Positions 9,501-19,234 of a DNA stretch of 64,000 nt are shown here, piece after piece; the first letter of the stretch is position 1; the number at the start of each line of letters is the position of its first letter. Both the position numbers and the translations under genes were made by a program. Below the pieces are notes generated by a model. The model saw nothing but the letters and a program-made list of their open reading frames with translations. It did no database searches and was not told where the DNA came from. The stretch is from NCBI GenBank assembly GCA_022822545.1, contig JAJEBE010000049.1, positions 1 through 64,000 on the forward strand, written 5' to 3'. This DNA is from Anaerolineae bacterium. GTDB lineage: Bacteria > Chloroflexota > Anaerolineae > Aggregatilineales > Phototrophicaceae.

Positions 9501-11054
9501 ATGGCGACAGACACTGAAGACGGCATCCGCGAGTATATCGGCTACGATGGGCATCTTGCCGACAACGATAGCGGTAATGGCGGCGCTGAAACAACTTCAG
9601 ATTTCAAGGTGGATGAATTGGCGGGCGATGATGCGCGGGCGGCGCGCGAAAGCATGCCGCTATCGGATGATCCGGTGCGGATGTACCTGAAGGAGATCGG
9701 GCAAGTGCCGCTGCTCGATAGCAACCGTGAAATGTGGTTGAGCACACAGATCGCCGCTGAGCGACACCTCGAAAGTTTGCGTGATGAATTGATGAGCCTC
9801 GATAAGCAGTCGGACAATCGGCGCGAGGCGAACTACCTTGATGTGGAACGCTTCGCTTACAAACGGCTTAGGGAAGATTGGGAAAAGCTGCTGGTCGCTG
9901 CGGAGGCGCAAGCGGTAGCAGCGCCGGATTTCATCAAGGTATTGGTGGAAGTAGAGGAAACGATTGTCAACTGGGACCGCGAGGCGGATTCCTACATTCG
10001 CGGTTATTTGAAGCAGCGGAATTGGGGCCGAGATGAAGAGTGGACGATCTTGGCGCAAGCCTTTTTTCGGGTAATACACGCCTTGTTTCTATTTCCGTTT
10101 GAACATCAGACGCGGATACAGCGTCACTTTCGCCGCGAGCATGCCCTCCCGACTTTGCAAGAATTTGACATGTGGATTGAAGATACGGTTGACCCGATCA
10201 GCTTGGCGAAGCAGCAACAGGAACAGGTGGAACAGCATGCGTCGATGTCATCCGAGGCTTTGACGCGCGCAAACCTGCGATTGGTTGTCAGCGTGGCCAA
10301 GCGCTATCTGGGGCGCGGCATAAGTTTTCTCGATTTGATTCAGGAAGGCAATATCGGGCTGCTGCGGGCGGTGAACAAGTTTGATCATACGAAAGGCTAC
10401 AAGTTCAGCACCTACGCTACTTGGTGGATTCGTCAGGCGATCAGCCGCGCGATTGCGGATCAGGCGCGGACGATTCGTATTCCGGTACACATGGTCGAGA
10501 CGATAAACCGGATGATGCGGGTCCAGCGCGAGCTGATTCAGTCGCTGGGCGCGGAGCCGAAAACCGAAGAGGTCGCGCTGGAAATGGATTTCCTCAGCGA
10601 TAGCGAGCGGAGTGAAATCAAGCAGCAGATGCGAGAAGGCAAGGAGTTGGATCCGGCGCTGAGCCGCAAGTTGCGCCGCGCCTCGCAGAAAGTACGCCGG
10701 ATTATGCGGATCAGCCAGGAACCGATGAGCCTTGATATGCCTGTCGGGCAAGAAGACAGCAGCCAACTGGGCGACTTTATCCCGGATGAAAATATGCTCG
10801 GACCGGTGGATGCGGCCGGCCGGCAACTGCTGAAAGAACAGATCAGATCGGCTTTGGGCATTTTGAGCGAGCGGGAGCGTCAGGTATTGGAAATGCGCTT
10901 CGGTTTGATTGACGGCTATGACAACACGCTCGAAGAGGTCGGGCGCTATTTCGGCGTCACGCGCGAGCGCATCCGGCAGATCGAGGCGAAGGCATTACGC
11001 AAGCTGCGCCATCCGACGCGTTCACGGCAACTTCGCGATTATCTTGAAATGTAG
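9501..11054 (+). CDS. rpoD: RNA polymerase primary sigma factor (RpoD/SigA)
   Basis: A housekeeping sigma-70. Region 1.2 is [18 protein letters not shown] non-conserved region of ~130 residues follows. Regions 2.1-2.4 include [33 protein letters not shown] and [15 protein letters not shown], and region 4.2 is [27 protein letters not shown] place the start at ATG 9501 (517 residues) because GAGGAAG ends at 9494, six bases before it; the track start is TTG 9495, which would sit directly on the Shine-Dalgarno. No long region 1.1 is evident. It is probably co-transcribed with dnaG. Confidence 0.96.
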   Translation: MATDTEDGIREYIGYDGHLADNDSGNGGAETTSDFKVDELAGDDARAARESMPLSDDPVRMYLKEIGQVPLLDSNREMWLSTQIAAERHLESLRDELMSLDKQSDNRREANYLDVERFAYKRLREDWEKLLVAAEAQAVAAPDFIKVLVEVEETIVNWDREADSYIRGYLKQRNWGRDEEWTILAQAFFRVIHALFLFPFEHQTRIQRHFRREHALPTLQEFDMWIEDTVDPISLAKQQQEQVEQHASMSSEALTRANLRLVVSVAKRYLGRGISFLDLIQEGNIGLLRAVNKFDHTKGYKFSTYATWWIRQAISRAIADQARTIRIPVHMVETINRMMRVQRELIQSLGAEPKTEEVALEMDFLSDSERSEIKQQMREGKELDPALSRKLRRASQKVRRIMRISQEPMSLDMPVGQEDSSQLGDFIPDENMLGPVDAAGRQLLKEQIRSALGILSERERQVLEMRFGLIDGYDNTLEEVGRYFGVTRERIRQIEAKALRKLRHPTRSRQLRDYLEM

Positions 11055-11086
11055 CTGCCTTCTTAGCGCAAAGGCAGAGACAGCAG

Positions 11087-11821
11087 ATGAATATTGAGCC
11101 GTTGCACAATTGGGACCTCAACCCGAAGGCGGCGATCGCATTGCAACGCGAACTTGCCTCGCGCTTGATAAGCGACCGCCCCCTTGATTTTGCCGAGATC
11201 CGAACCGTTGCCGGGGTTGACGTCAGTGTCAAAGCCGGCATGGCGCGCGCCGCGGTCGTGGTGATGAACTATCCCGGTTTGGAGATTGTGGAAACCGCAA
11301 GCGCGCAGCGAGAGTCTACGTATCCTTACATTCCAGGCTTGCTGGCATTGCGCGAGGGGCCGGTGGTATTAAACGCATTGGAGCGGATCAGGCGCCAGCC
11401 GGATGTCTTTCTCTTTGACGGTATGGGGCAGATTCATCCGCGGAAGATGGGTATCGCGGCGCATCTCGGATTATGGCTGGGACGCCCCACTATCGGATGC
11501 GGCAAGTCGCACTTTATCGGCGAATACGAATTGCCCGCTCGGGAAAAAGGCTGTCGCCAACCCTTAACCCACGCCGGCGAACAACTCGGTATCGTCTTGC
11601 GAACGCGAACGGGCGTGAAACCGGTATACGTCTCGGTCGGGCATTTGTGCGAGATCGACAGCGCCGTCGCCTTAATCTTGGCTTGCACTAGGAAGTACCG
11701 CTTGCCGGAGCCCATCCGCGCGGCGCATAAAGCGGCCAGCCTCGCAGCAGAGACGAATTCATTACAATCGTGTTTGCCTCAAGGACTTCCGAAAATGCCC
11801 AAGGGTACATCGAATGCTTAG
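11087..11821 (+). CDS. nfi: Endonuclease V (deoxyinosine 3'-endonuclease)
   Basis: A 244-residue repair enzyme that nicks DNA near deoxyinosine left by adenine deamination. The acidic active site is visible: Asp in VAGVDVS (~43), Glu in YIPGLLALREGPVV (~88) and Asp in FLFDGMGQIHPRKMG (~110), plus the conserved WLGRPTIGCGKS. Length is typical with a short extra C-terminal tail. It follows rpoD by 32 bp on the same strand and may be read through from it. Confidence 0.93.
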   Translation: MNIEPLHNWDLNPKAAIALQRELASRLISDRPLDFAEIRTVAGVDVSVKAGMARAAVVVMNYPGLEIVETASAQRESTYPYIPGLLALREGPVVLNALERIRRQPDVFLFDGMGQIHPRKMGIAAHLGLWLGRPTIGCGKSHFIGEYELPAREKGCRQPLTHAGEQLGIVLRTRTGVKPVYVSVGHLCEIDSAVALILACTRKYRLPEPIRAAHKAASLAAETNSLQSCLPQGLPKMPKGTSNA

Positions 11822-11888
11822 GCTGAGGTTGATAACCTTGTATTAGAATTTGCTTAGGATTTGCCTTGCGCTTGATCCGATACAGGGA

Positions 11889-13115
11889 ATGAAAGTAAAG
11901 CGAAACAGTTACAGATTGTTTAGCCGGCGGCCGCAGCGCAGGAGCGGTTGCGCATCCTTGCTCGTCTTGCTGTTGGTGACGATGGCGGTAGTGGTAGTTG
12001 GACGGCACTGGATTGGGCTGCGGCTCAACCACAATCGCATATTTGGGCCGGCGGTAAGCTTGCCCCAGGCCTTCGCCGCCTTCAACAGAGGGGATCTCAA
12101 AGCAGCGTTAGAGTTTGCGCAACAGCTACTTGAGCGAGATGGCGCGGATACCGCCGCGTATGAATTGCTCGTGCGGGTGTTGATTTACCGCAGTTACAGC
12201 GACGTGAGACGAGAAGATGACCGTGCCAGGGCGCTGGAAGTAAGCCGGGAGGCGATAAGGCGCTTGCCGCGCGATTCGGACGTGCAGGCTTTACATGGCT
12301 ATGCGCTGCAAGCGACAGGATCTGCCGAGGAAGCCGGTCGCATTGTCCTGCGCATTGTAGAGCGCGAGCCGGATCATGTTCTGGCGCGGATCGTGCTATC
12401 GCTGTCTTATGGCGCGCGTGGCATCGCCCAGGCTGCGCTGCGCGAAGCGGAAGCCGGGCTTGAACTGGCGCTAAATCAGCGCAGGTACGAGCTTGAAGGT
12501 CATCGCGCCATGGCGCTGGCATACGGTGATATGGGCAATTATCGGGCTGCGCTGGAGGAACTTGACAAGGCGGTTGCTTACAATGGCAAGCTGATCCCCT
12601 TGCATTTTGAGAAGGCGCTCTTCGCGCTGCAACTCGGCGATGTTGACCAAGCTACGGTGTCTTACTTCACGATCATGGCTATGTCTGATGACAACGTGAA
12701 AGCGCGGGCGCGGTTATGCGAACTTTCGGAACGCTTGCAGGAACGCGATGCCGCGCTGCGATATTGCCAGGAGGTTACCGCGCTGGCGCCGCTCTGGGAC
12801 GAGGGCTGGTATGCCTTGGGACGGCTGTATTTTCTCGATGGCGACTACGAGGAGGCGAAATCCGCCTTCGGCCATTGCAGCCGCCTGCAAGTCGAAGGCG
12901 GCGTCGCTATACATGATAGACAGCTTGATTGCTGGTATTTGCAGGGGCAGTCGGCGGAGATAATCGGCGATTGCGACTCCTTGACCCTGATCTATCGGGA
13001 ATTCCAGAACATGGCGCGTGAAGCAAGCTTGCCGCAGACCTGGAGTTATCCGCCGGATGGACCGCCGATTTGCGCCAGCGCAGTGTTGCGAGCGCGGCAA
13101 GCGACGTCGCCGTGA
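11889..13115 (+). CDS. Membrane-anchored TPR-repeat protein
   Basis: About 408 residues from ATG 11889; the track starts at TTG 11850, which has no Shine-Dalgarno and adds 13 residues that do not fit the anchor. A basic N-terminus is followed by one hydrophobic helix (CASLLVLLLVTMAVVVVG), so the rest is predicted to face outside. From ~residue 60 it is built of helical tetratricopeptide repeats, for example AFAAFNRGDLKAALEFAQQLL and GDMGNYRAALEELDKAVAYN. TPRs bind other proteins; no enzyme domain is visible and the partner is unknown. It converges on the GT4 gene with only 9 bp between stops. Confidence 0.8.
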   Translation: MKVKRNSYRLFSRRPQRRSGCASLLVLLLVTMAVVVVGRHWIGLRLNHNRIFGPAVSLPQAFAAFNRGDLKAALEFAQQLLERDGADTAAYELLVRVLIYRSYSDVRREDDRARALEVSREAIRRLPRDSDVQALHGYALQATGSAEEAGRIVLRIVEREPDHVLARIVLSLSYGARGIAQAALREAEAGLELALNQRRYELEGHRAMALAYGDMGNYRAALEELDKAVAYNGKLIPLHFEKALFALQLGDVDQATVSYFTIMAMSDDNVKARARLCELSERLQERDAALRYCQEVTALAPLWDEGWYALGRLYFLDGDYEEAKSAFGHCSRLQVEGGVAIHDRQLDCWYLQGQSAEIIGDCDSLTLIYREFQNMAREASLPQTWSYPPDGPPICASAVLRARQATSP

Positions 13116-13124
13116 AGTAATGTG

Positions 13125-14282
13125 TCAGGCCGTTTCCGCGTCAGCTTCATCTAGGGCGATGCGATAAAGGGCAATGGTAGCGTCTGTGACATGGCGCAAG
13201 GTGAATCCCGCGAGTACGATTTCGCGGCCTCTGGCGCCCATGGCGCGGCGCCGGGTCGGATCATCGATCAGTTGCTCGACGGCGGCGGCGAGGGCGTCAA
13301 TGTCCTTTGGAGGGACGAGCAAACCGTTGTCTTCGTGAAGTACAATTTCCCGGCAGCCGGGACTGTCTGTGGCGACGCAAGCGCGAGCGCAAGCAGCCGC
13401 TTCGATGAGGACCTTGGGTACGCCCTCGCCATAGGTCGATGGCAGACATGCAATATCGCTCTCCGCGTATACAGCGGGCATATCATCGCGTTTGCCCTGC
13501 CACTCGATCAGGCCGGCATTATGCCAGGCTTCAAGTTGCGCCGCCGGGACATTCAGGGGGCTGGTGCTTTCTTCGTATCCGACCACGCGAAAACGCGCCT
13601 TGCTGCGAAGCCGGCGCGCCACCTCGACAAAATCGCCGACGCCCTTTTGCCAGAGCAGGCGACCGGCAAAGAGGACAACCGGCTTATCCGATGGCGTCTC
13701 AGGGCGGGGGCGGAATTCTGTTTCGTCAACGCCGGAGCCGCGGATCAGTCTTGTCCTTTCGCGTTTAATCAAGCTCCGCTCCACAAAGCCCCGCTGGTCG
13801 TCCGGGTTCTGGAAGATCATGTGCGTGCGAGAGCCCGCCAGCGCAAACCGGAACGCTGGCCGACTGAGCAGAGCCAGGGTTTTCGCCTTGAGGTCGGCGC
13901 CGGCGAAGAGGTAGCCCAAGCCGCTCATGGCTTGAATGACTGGAATGCCGCCTGTTAATCTGGCCGCGATACCGCCGTAAATCACGGGCTTGATGCTGAC
14001 GTGGTGAAGCAGATCGGGCTGCAAGTCCGCATAGAGCTTGCGCAGGGCGAGCAAAGTCTTTAATTCGCGCAGTGGATTCATGCCATGCTGGCTTAATGGC
14101 AGCGGGTAGAAAGGGAAGCCGTTCTCGGTGATTTCGTTTACTGAAACGGCATCCGCGCCAGAAGTCGCGATATGGACATCAAATCCGGCGGCGCGCGCCG
14201 CAATCGCCAAAGGTAGGCGGTGGGAGACGAAGAAGCGCGCGATGTTTACGACGTAGAGCAACTTGTGAGGCTTCTGGCGCAA
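13125..14282 (-). CDS. Glycosyltransferase family 4 protein
   Basis: A 385-residue GT-B-fold glycosyltransferase, probably adding a sugar from a nucleotide-sugar donor to a surface polysaccharide or glycolipid. The N-terminal Rossmann half starts KLLYVVNIARFFVSHRLPLA. The C-terminal donor half has LFAGRLLWQKGVGDFVEVA and the acidic EGVPKVLIEAAACARACVAT with CREIVLHEDNGLLVPPKD, typical of GT4/WbnK-like enzymes. The start codon is TTG with AAGGGGA five bases upstream. It is the last gene of a three-gene minus-strand cluster with the membrane protein and the M19-like protein; donor and acceptor cannot be told. Confidence 0.9.
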   Translation of the reverse strand: MRQKPHKLLYVVNIARFFVSHRLPLAIAARAAGFDVHIATSGADAVSVNEITENGFPFYPLPLSQHGMNPLRELKTLLALRKLYADLQPDLLHHVSIKPVIYGGIAARLTGGIPVIQAMSGLGYLFAGADLKAKTLALLSRPAFRFALAGSRTHMIFQNPDDQRGFVERSLIKRERTRLIRGSGVDETEFRPRPETPSDKPVVLFAGRLLWQKGVGDFVEVARRLRSKARFRVVGYEESTSPLNVPAAQLEAWHNAGLIEWQGKRDDMPAVYAESDIACLPSTYGEGVPKVLIEAAACARACVATDSPGCREIVLHEDNGLLVPPKDIDALAAAVEQLIDDPTRRRAMGARGREIVLAGFTLRHVTDATIALYRIALDEADAETA

Positions 14283-14352
14283 GGATGTCCCCTTGGATCA
14301 ACTGAGCGCGAATGTCATTTGGCGCCGGCAACGACGGTGCTTGACACGGGGT

Positions 14353-14868
14353 CTATGATCCTTTTTGGACTTCAACCAGCGGAATTTCGCTGGTGTCGTC
14401 GACGCCGGCTATGGTCTCGCTCAGAGCCTCGACCGGCGCGTGACGAGCGAGGCGCGCGCCGGCCAGGACATAAACGAGCACACCCAAAGACGATAGTCCG
14501 AAGCTCGCGAGGATGCCAATCATTTGCAGTTGGCCGAAGAAAATGTCGCCGGCGTCATCGCGAATATGAGACCCGAAACCCAATATGTCCGCCAGGCCGG
14601 CCAACGCGGCGAAGAGCAATCCGGTTAATGCCAACCGTATCCCGACCTGCTGGCTGAGAGTGGCCGGCACTTCAAGATAAAAGGTGTACTTGATGTAGAC
14701 CATTGCGCCCAGTATCAGCAGGCTGTAGCCGGCAATAACCATCGTCACCTGAACGAGGCCGATGCCGGCGGTCGGCACTGCGCCGGTGACGCCGGGAAAC
14801 AGACCCATCAAACAGATCATGGCGCCAAGGGCGCCTAATGCGATGCCAACTTGCGCAAACCGCCACAT
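14353..14868 (-). CDS. Small membrane protein of unknown function
   Basis: 171 residues with four predicted transmembrane helices (about 4-24, 34-60, 78-98 and 112-138) and a polar C-terminal tail of ~30 residues. I recognise no family. It starts 6 bp after the stop of the M19-like gene, so the two are very likely co-translated, and the GT4 gene follows 70 bp later. Conserved spacing with the upstream gene is the main argument that it is real. Confidence 0.7.
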   Translation of the reverse strand: MWRFAQVGIALGALGAMICLMGLFPGVTGAVPTAGIGLVQVTMVIAGYSLLILGAMVYIKYTFYLEVPATLSQQVGIRLALTGLLFAALAGLADILGFGSHIRDDAGDIFFGQLQMIGILASFGLSSLGVLVYVLAGARLARHAPVEALSETIAGVDDTSEIPLVEVQKGS

Positions 14869-14874
14869 AAACGT

Positions 14875-15936
14875 TTATTCGACCGGCAAGGATTCCCTTA
14901 GTCTGCCGAGCATATTTCCCCCCAGAATCGCCGCCACATCCGGCTCGCTGAAGCCACGTTGCAGCAGAGCCCCCCGCAGAAGCCACAAGTCGCTGGATGT
15001 GTCGATCTCGTCCGGCAGGCTGGTGTAGGCATAGCCGCCGTCGATATCGCTGCCGAGCCCAACGTGATCGACCGAGCCGGTAAGCTGGCACACATAATCT
15101 ACCGCGTCAACCCAGTGCGAAATTGTCACACGGCGTTTTGGGTCGCTGGGGTGCCAGTCCTTCCTCAAGTAACGATTATACATCATGATGCCCATGACCC
15201 CATCGCGCTCGGCGAGCCTTACGATGAGTTCGTCGGATAAGCAGCGCGGACTGTCGTGAAAGTAACGCGGGTTGGCATGGCTGGCGATGATCGGCGCCTC
15301 GTAGCGCTCGGTGGCAGCGGCCGCGGCTCGGCCCGACAAGCCGGAGATATCGAGCAGGACATTGTAGCTGGCCATGACCTCAAGCAGGTCGTATCCGAGC
15401 CGGGTAAGTTCGCCGTCATAGCCGGCGACGTATCGGTTTGGCTGCCAGGCCGGCGCCAGGACGCGCAGACCGTCTTCCAGCCACTGTTCGCACTGCTGCG
15501 GCTCGGAGATAGGTTCCGCGCCTTTCATCAGCGGGACTATGCCTTGCAGATGTTGCCCCAGCGATTTGTCCTCGCGCCAGGAATCCAGCACCTTGGTCAG
15601 GTCAGCAGCGGAGAGAACAAGCTCAACCCGCTCGTTGTCATCGGCGAGCCGGCGGTAGTAATCCAGTTGCCAGCGGGCCAGCGCTTGGGCATCGCCGGTC
15701 CCGCGATAGGCATAGCGCTGCCAGGGTTGCAGCGTCGGCGAAGATTCGGCGATGACTTTTAAGCTGCCGAAGACGATGGCGATGCGGCCGAGCAGATTGT
15801 CGCGCAGGCTGGTCATTGCCGGCGGCAGATCGCGCTTCGGTTCGCTCTGGCGTTGGCGCCAAGCCCAAGTAGTGAAGTCGCGCCCAAGCTGTTGGGCGTT
15901 GAAGGCGATGTTCTGCTGCGCGTCAACGATGATCAT
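14875..15936 (-). CDS. Peptidase M19 (membrane dipeptidase) family, probable non-catalytic homologue
   Basis: 353 residues with the M19 TIM-barrel pattern: VDAQQNIAFNA at the N-terminus, GIVPLMKGAEPI, LLDISGLSG, IIASHANPR and HVGLGSDIDGGY. In active M19 dipeptidases the zinc ligands are the His and Asp of a DxHxD-type start, the Glu of 'MEGA', and His of 'DxSHL' and 'SHANPR'. Here these read Gln7, Asn9, Lys138 and Gly199; only His220 and the later Asp (SDIDGG) remain. The fold is therefore probably kept while binuclear zinc catalysis is lost. No signal peptide is seen, so the location is probably cytoplasmic. It is the first gene of a cluster with a membrane protein and a GT4 enzyme. Confidence 0.85.
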   Translation of the reverse strand: MIIVDAQQNIAFNAQQLGRDFTTWAWRQRQSEPKRDLPPAMTSLRDNLLGRIAIVFGSLKVIAESSPTLQPWQRYAYRGTGDAQALARWQLDYYRRLADDNERVELVLSAADLTKVLDSWREDKSLGQHLQGIVPLMKGAEPISEPQQCEQWLEDGLRVLAPAWQPNRYVAGYDGELTRLGYDLLEVMASYNVLLDISGLSGRAAAAATERYEAPIIASHANPRYFHDSPRCLSDELIVRLAERDGVMGIMMYNRYLRKDWHPSDPKRRVTISHWVDAVDYVCQLTGSVDHVGLGSDIDGGYAYTSLPDEIDTSSDLWLLRGALLQRGFSEPDVAAILGGNMLGRLRESLPVE

Positions 15937-16740
15937 ATTGGGCGTCCGTCATGACTGTCTGCGATAGCCATAGGATTCAGAGGTTTCCAGGCGTCATGAT
16001 AGTCTAATTCGATCCCGAAAGCCGCGTCGAGAATTGCAGCATGTGTGGACACGGTCGCCTAAGCCATGCTCCTTGATTCCGGCGAAGTAATCAGAATCAT
16101 GAAATCGCCGCCTGTCAATGAGGAGCTTTTGCCATCACTTTGGCAGAGTTTATGATGAAGGGGACGATGGAACCACAAAGAAAAAATCAGGGAGATTGGC
16201 GCGTATTTGCCGGATTTAGGCAATGGAAATCGGGATGTTGGCAAAGGCTGAAGCGCAGTGTTGACGGGGGATTGGACGGTTTTCAGCGCGGGATTGGCGT
16301 TGGCGCGGAAAAACTTTTTCTGCGCCAATGTTATCTGGTCCGGGCTGGTTGTTTTGGCGCGAGCAGAATTTCGCCAATGAGGACAGGGAGCGAATGGGCG
16401 GCAGTCTGAGCTATTCGATTGTTAAGGCGCGGGCAGGGTCAGTGTAGCATGGATTGGCTGGTTATTCGAGAACAAATGTTCATAAATTGGGAGATTCTTA
16501 GCAAAGTCGCCGGCAGGTCTCAACCTGGCTCGTAAATAATATGAAACGTCACCGCCGCAGATCTGTCTGGGGTGAAGTAGATTTGGGCGGCTTGAGCACC
16601 TTGCCAAGTGCTCACTCCTCAGCGTTGATACGGGGAATGACGACTCGCCGATGCCCTTAAGAAGGCTGGTCGAATGCGCCTGAATCTCCTAGAATCGCTT
16701 CTGCTTGGAGTTGCCAAGGATGCTTTCGAAGAGGCCATCG
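15937..16740. other. Gene-poor intergenic region with a strong hairpin
   Basis: About 800 bp between the divergent M19-like gene (-) and the ABC-F gene (+). The two ~89-codon ORFs in it (16059-16328 - and 16140-16409 +) overlap each other, lack a Shine-Dalgarno and match no family, so I do not call them. It must contain the promoters of both neighbours, but I see no confident -35/-10 pair. The one clear structure is the inverted repeat at 16300. Confidence 0.6.
16300..16328. repeat. Near-perfect inverted repeat (hairpin)
   Basis: TTGGCGC and GCGCCAA flank GGAAAAACTTTTTCT, giving a stem of about 13-14 bp including one G-T pair. It has no trailing T-run and lies far from either flanking gene end, so it is not an ordinary terminator. 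It could encode a structured RNA or be the core of a dispersed palindrome. Confidence 0.6.
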
Positions 16741-18396
16741 ATGCATATTCTGCGTGTCAACAATATCACGGTGAACTTTGCCGGACGCGAGCTGTATCGA
16801 GGCTTGTCCTGGGTCATCGGCGACAAAGATCGCATCGCGCTGGTGGGACCCAACGGCGCGGGCAAATCGACGTTGTTCAAGGCACTGACAGGGGAGGTTG
16901 AACTGGAGCGCGGGCATATATCGCGAGGGACCGGCTTGCGCATCGGCTACTTGCCGCAGGACATCAGCCTGCCGCCGGCTGCCACTCTGATTGAAGCGGC
17001 GATGATCAAGCCGCCGGAGTTGGCCGAGGCTGAGGGGACTTTGAGCGCGATCGAGAGCCAACTGGCCGATCCCGAGGTCTATGGCGACGAGGAGTGTCTG
17101 GCGCAGACTTTGTCGTGGCATGAAGCCGTGCTGACTCAATATGAACAAATGAACGGCGGCCGCCACGCGAGCCACGTTCGCGAGTTGCTGGCGATGCTGG
17201 GCTTCAGCGCCGATGACTACAACTTGCCCACAGGGGCCTTGTCCGGCGGCCAGAAGAAGATGGTCGCGCTGGTGCAGTTGGCGGTGTCCGCGCCCGATAT
17301 CTTGCTGCTTGATGAGCCGGACAATCACCTGGATATGCGCGGAAAGAATCAGTTGGAGCGTTTCATCCTCAACTACCGCAAGAGCGTTGTGATTATCTCG
17401 CATGACCGTTATCTGCTGGACGAGGTGGCGACGCAGACGGTCGAGCTGGAGAATGGCAAGCTCACCATCTATCACGGCAATTACTCGTATTATGTCAATG
17501 AGCGCGAGTTGCGGCGCTTGCGACAGCAGCAGCAATATGTGACGCAGCAGAAAGAGATCGCCCGTATTGAAGCGATGATCGAGCGTTTTGAGCGCTGGGC
17601 AAAGCAGGTACTGAGCCGCAAGCATATGTTGGCGGCGCGGCAGAGGCGGCGCATGCTGCAGAAAATGGAAGAACGCGGCGAGATCATCGAAAAGGTCTTC
17701 GACCCCAAGTTGATGGGCTTCAAGGTGGAGGGATGGCGCGGGAGCAAGAAGGCGCTTGAGCTTATTGATGTCTCGCTGGCCTTTGACGATGAACCACTGA
17801 TTCGGGACGCCAATCTCTTGTTGCGGCATGGCGAGCGGGTTGGCGTCATCGGGCCCAATGGCGCGGGAAAGACAGTGCTGCTGCGGATGATCCTCGGAGA
17901 ATTGGAAGCGAGCGCCGGGAGCGTCAAGGTCGGGCCCAGCATTCGCATCGGTTACTATTCGCAGGAGCATCAGACGCTGGAGGATTGGCTGGATCGAGCG
18001 CCGCTGGATCTCATCCGCAACTTGCAGAATAGCAATGAGCAAAGCGCGGTCAACTTCCTGCTGCGGATGGCATTCAGTTACGAGCAGGCGCGTCAGCCGA
18101 TCAGGACGTTGTCCGGCGGGGAACGAAGCCGCCTGCAACTGGCGCTGGTCATGCTGCGAGGGCCAAACTTGCTGCTGCTGGATGAGCCGACCAACAACCT
18201 CGATATCGCCTCGGTAGAGGTGCTGGAAGACGCGCTGGACGAATTCGTCGGCACGGCGCTGATAGTATCGCACGACCGATATTTTCTGGATCAAACGGTT
18301 GACCGGGTGGTGGAGATCGCTGAGGGAAATCTGCGGGAGTATGCGGGCGGCTATACCGAGTATCTTGAGGCGACAGGTCAATTGCAGGCCAGCTAG
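16741..18396 (+). CDS. ABC-F family ATP-binding cassette protein
   Basis: 551 residues with two ABC ATPase domains and no membrane helices, the plan of ABC-F proteins that act on the ribosome (EttA/Uup/antibiotic-resistance types). Domain 1 has GPNGAGKSTLF, LSGGQKKMVALVQL and LLLDEPDNHLD; domain 2 has GPNGAGKTVLL, LSGGERSRLQLALVM and LLLDEPTNNLD. The charged helical linker (~240-300, NERELRRLRQQQQYVTQQ) is the P-site tRNA-interaction motif region. I use ATG 16741, with GAGG six bases upstream; the track start 16705 adds 12 residues. Its stop overlaps that of the convergent methyltransferase (CTAG). Which ABC-F subgroup it is cannot be decided by eye. Confidence 0.93.
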   Translation: MHILRVNNITVNFAGRELYRGLSWVIGDKDRIALVGPNGAGKSTLFKALTGEVELERGHISRGTGLRIGYLPQDISLPPAATLIEAAMIKPPELAEAEGTLSAIESQLADPEVYGDEECLAQTLSWHEAVLTQYEQMNGGRHASHVRELLAMLGFSADDYNLPTGALSGGQKKMVALVQLAVSAPDILLLDEPDNHLDMRGKNQLERFILNYRKSVVIISHDRYLLDEVATQTVELENGKLTIYHGNYSYYVNERELRRLRQQQQYVTQQKEIARIEAMIERFERWAKQVLSRKHMLAARQRRRMLQKMEERGEIIEKVFDPKLMGFKVEGWRGSKKALELIDVSLAFDDEPLIRDANLLLRHGERVGVIGPNGAGKTVLLRMILGELEASAGSVKVGPSIRIGYYSQEHQTLEDWLDRAPLDLIRNLQNSNEQSAVNFLLRMAFSYEQARQPIRTLSGGERSRLQLALVMLRGPNLLLLDEPTNNLDIASVEVLEDALDEFVGTALIVSHDRYFLDQTVDRVVEIAEGNLREYAGGYTEYLEATGQLQAS

Positions 18397-19181
18397 TCAG
18401 ATTTTGCCAGGCCTCTGACGACAGCGCCGGGAATGGTGAATTCAAAGTCGTCATCGCGTATTTCCAGCGGCAGGCTGAAACCGCGTTTAATATCCGCCGG
18501 GGCGCCATCAAAGAGGGCCTTGATCATGCCGGCGTTTTGAGCGGGCGTCGCCATGCGTTTGGTCCAGGTAGCGAAGCGCAGGCTCAGGTCAAAGGTGAGG
18601 AGAACTTCGCTATCAAAGCCGACGCCGGCCAACATCGCAGTCCATTCGGACAGGCGGTAATCGCGGACGTGTGACGGGTCGCGCAGGAGTTCGATCGCTT
18701 GCAAAAAAGTATCCTGGGCGTAGTCTTCGGGCGCGACAATGTCGCTGATGAGCAGCCCGCCACCTGGCTTTAGCAGGCGACGAAACTCCGCCAGCGCTCG
18801 TTGCGGATGGGGCCAATGGTGCGCGCTATAGCGTGTGACAACGAGATCGAAGCTATGGGCCGGGAAGGGCAGGCGTTCCACATCGGCGAGTTGCGCCGCC
18901 ACGTTATGCACGCCGCGTTCCCGCGCCAGCGTTTCCACTTGCTCTAGCATGGCGGCGGTGAAGTCACAGGCGATGACGCGAGCGACGCGCGGAGCAAAGG
19001 CGAGCGATGTATGGCCGGCGCCGCAGCCGGCATCCAGTATGACGCTTTCCGGCTTGAGGGCGGAGGATGCGACCATGAGGTCAAGGTCATCGCCAACGGC
19101 GTGGACCTTGCTTGTCCGGTAATTGGCGGCGACATCGCTAAACCGTCGCCGCACTTGGTCTCTCACATCACGCATCGGCAT
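18393..19181 (-). CDS. Class I SAM-dependent methyltransferase
   Basis: 262 residues with the Rossmann SAM-binding motifs: VILDAGCGAGHTSLAFAP (motif I), VIACDFTAAMLEQVE (motif II), LPFPAHSFDLVVTRYSAHHW (motif IV/V) and LKPGGGLLISDIVAPE. This is the UbiE/Methyltransf_11 pattern, used on small molecules such as quinones or lipids. No neighbour points to the substrate. It is convergent with the ABC-F gene, sharing the CTAG in which both stops lie. Confidence 0.88.
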   Translation of the reverse strand: MPMRDVRDQVRRRFSDVAANYRTSKVHAVGDDLDLMVASSALKPESVILDAGCGAGHTSLAFAPRVARVIACDFTAAMLEQVETLARERGVHNVAAQLADVERLPFPAHSFDLVVTRYSAHHWPHPQRALAEFRRLLKPGGGLLISDIVAPEDYAQDTFLQAIELLRDPSHVRDYRLSEWTAMLAGVGFDSEVLLTFDLSLRFATWTKRMATPAQNAGMIKALFDGAPADIKRGFSLPLEIRDDDFEFTIPGAVVRGLAKSD

Positions 19182-19234
19182 GGTCCCTTTGTGCTCCGGG
19201 CGAATCCCAGGGCAATCACTTCAAATTATGTTTA

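Noticed and set aside
16140-16409. 89-codon ORF on + in the ABC-F upstream gap
   Set aside because: Overlaps an equally long ORF on the other strand, has no Shine-Dalgarno and contains the 16300 hairpin; composition looks non-coding.
16657-18381. 574-codon ORF on -
   Set aside because: Antisense to the ABC-F gene, whose two ATPase domains are unambiguous.
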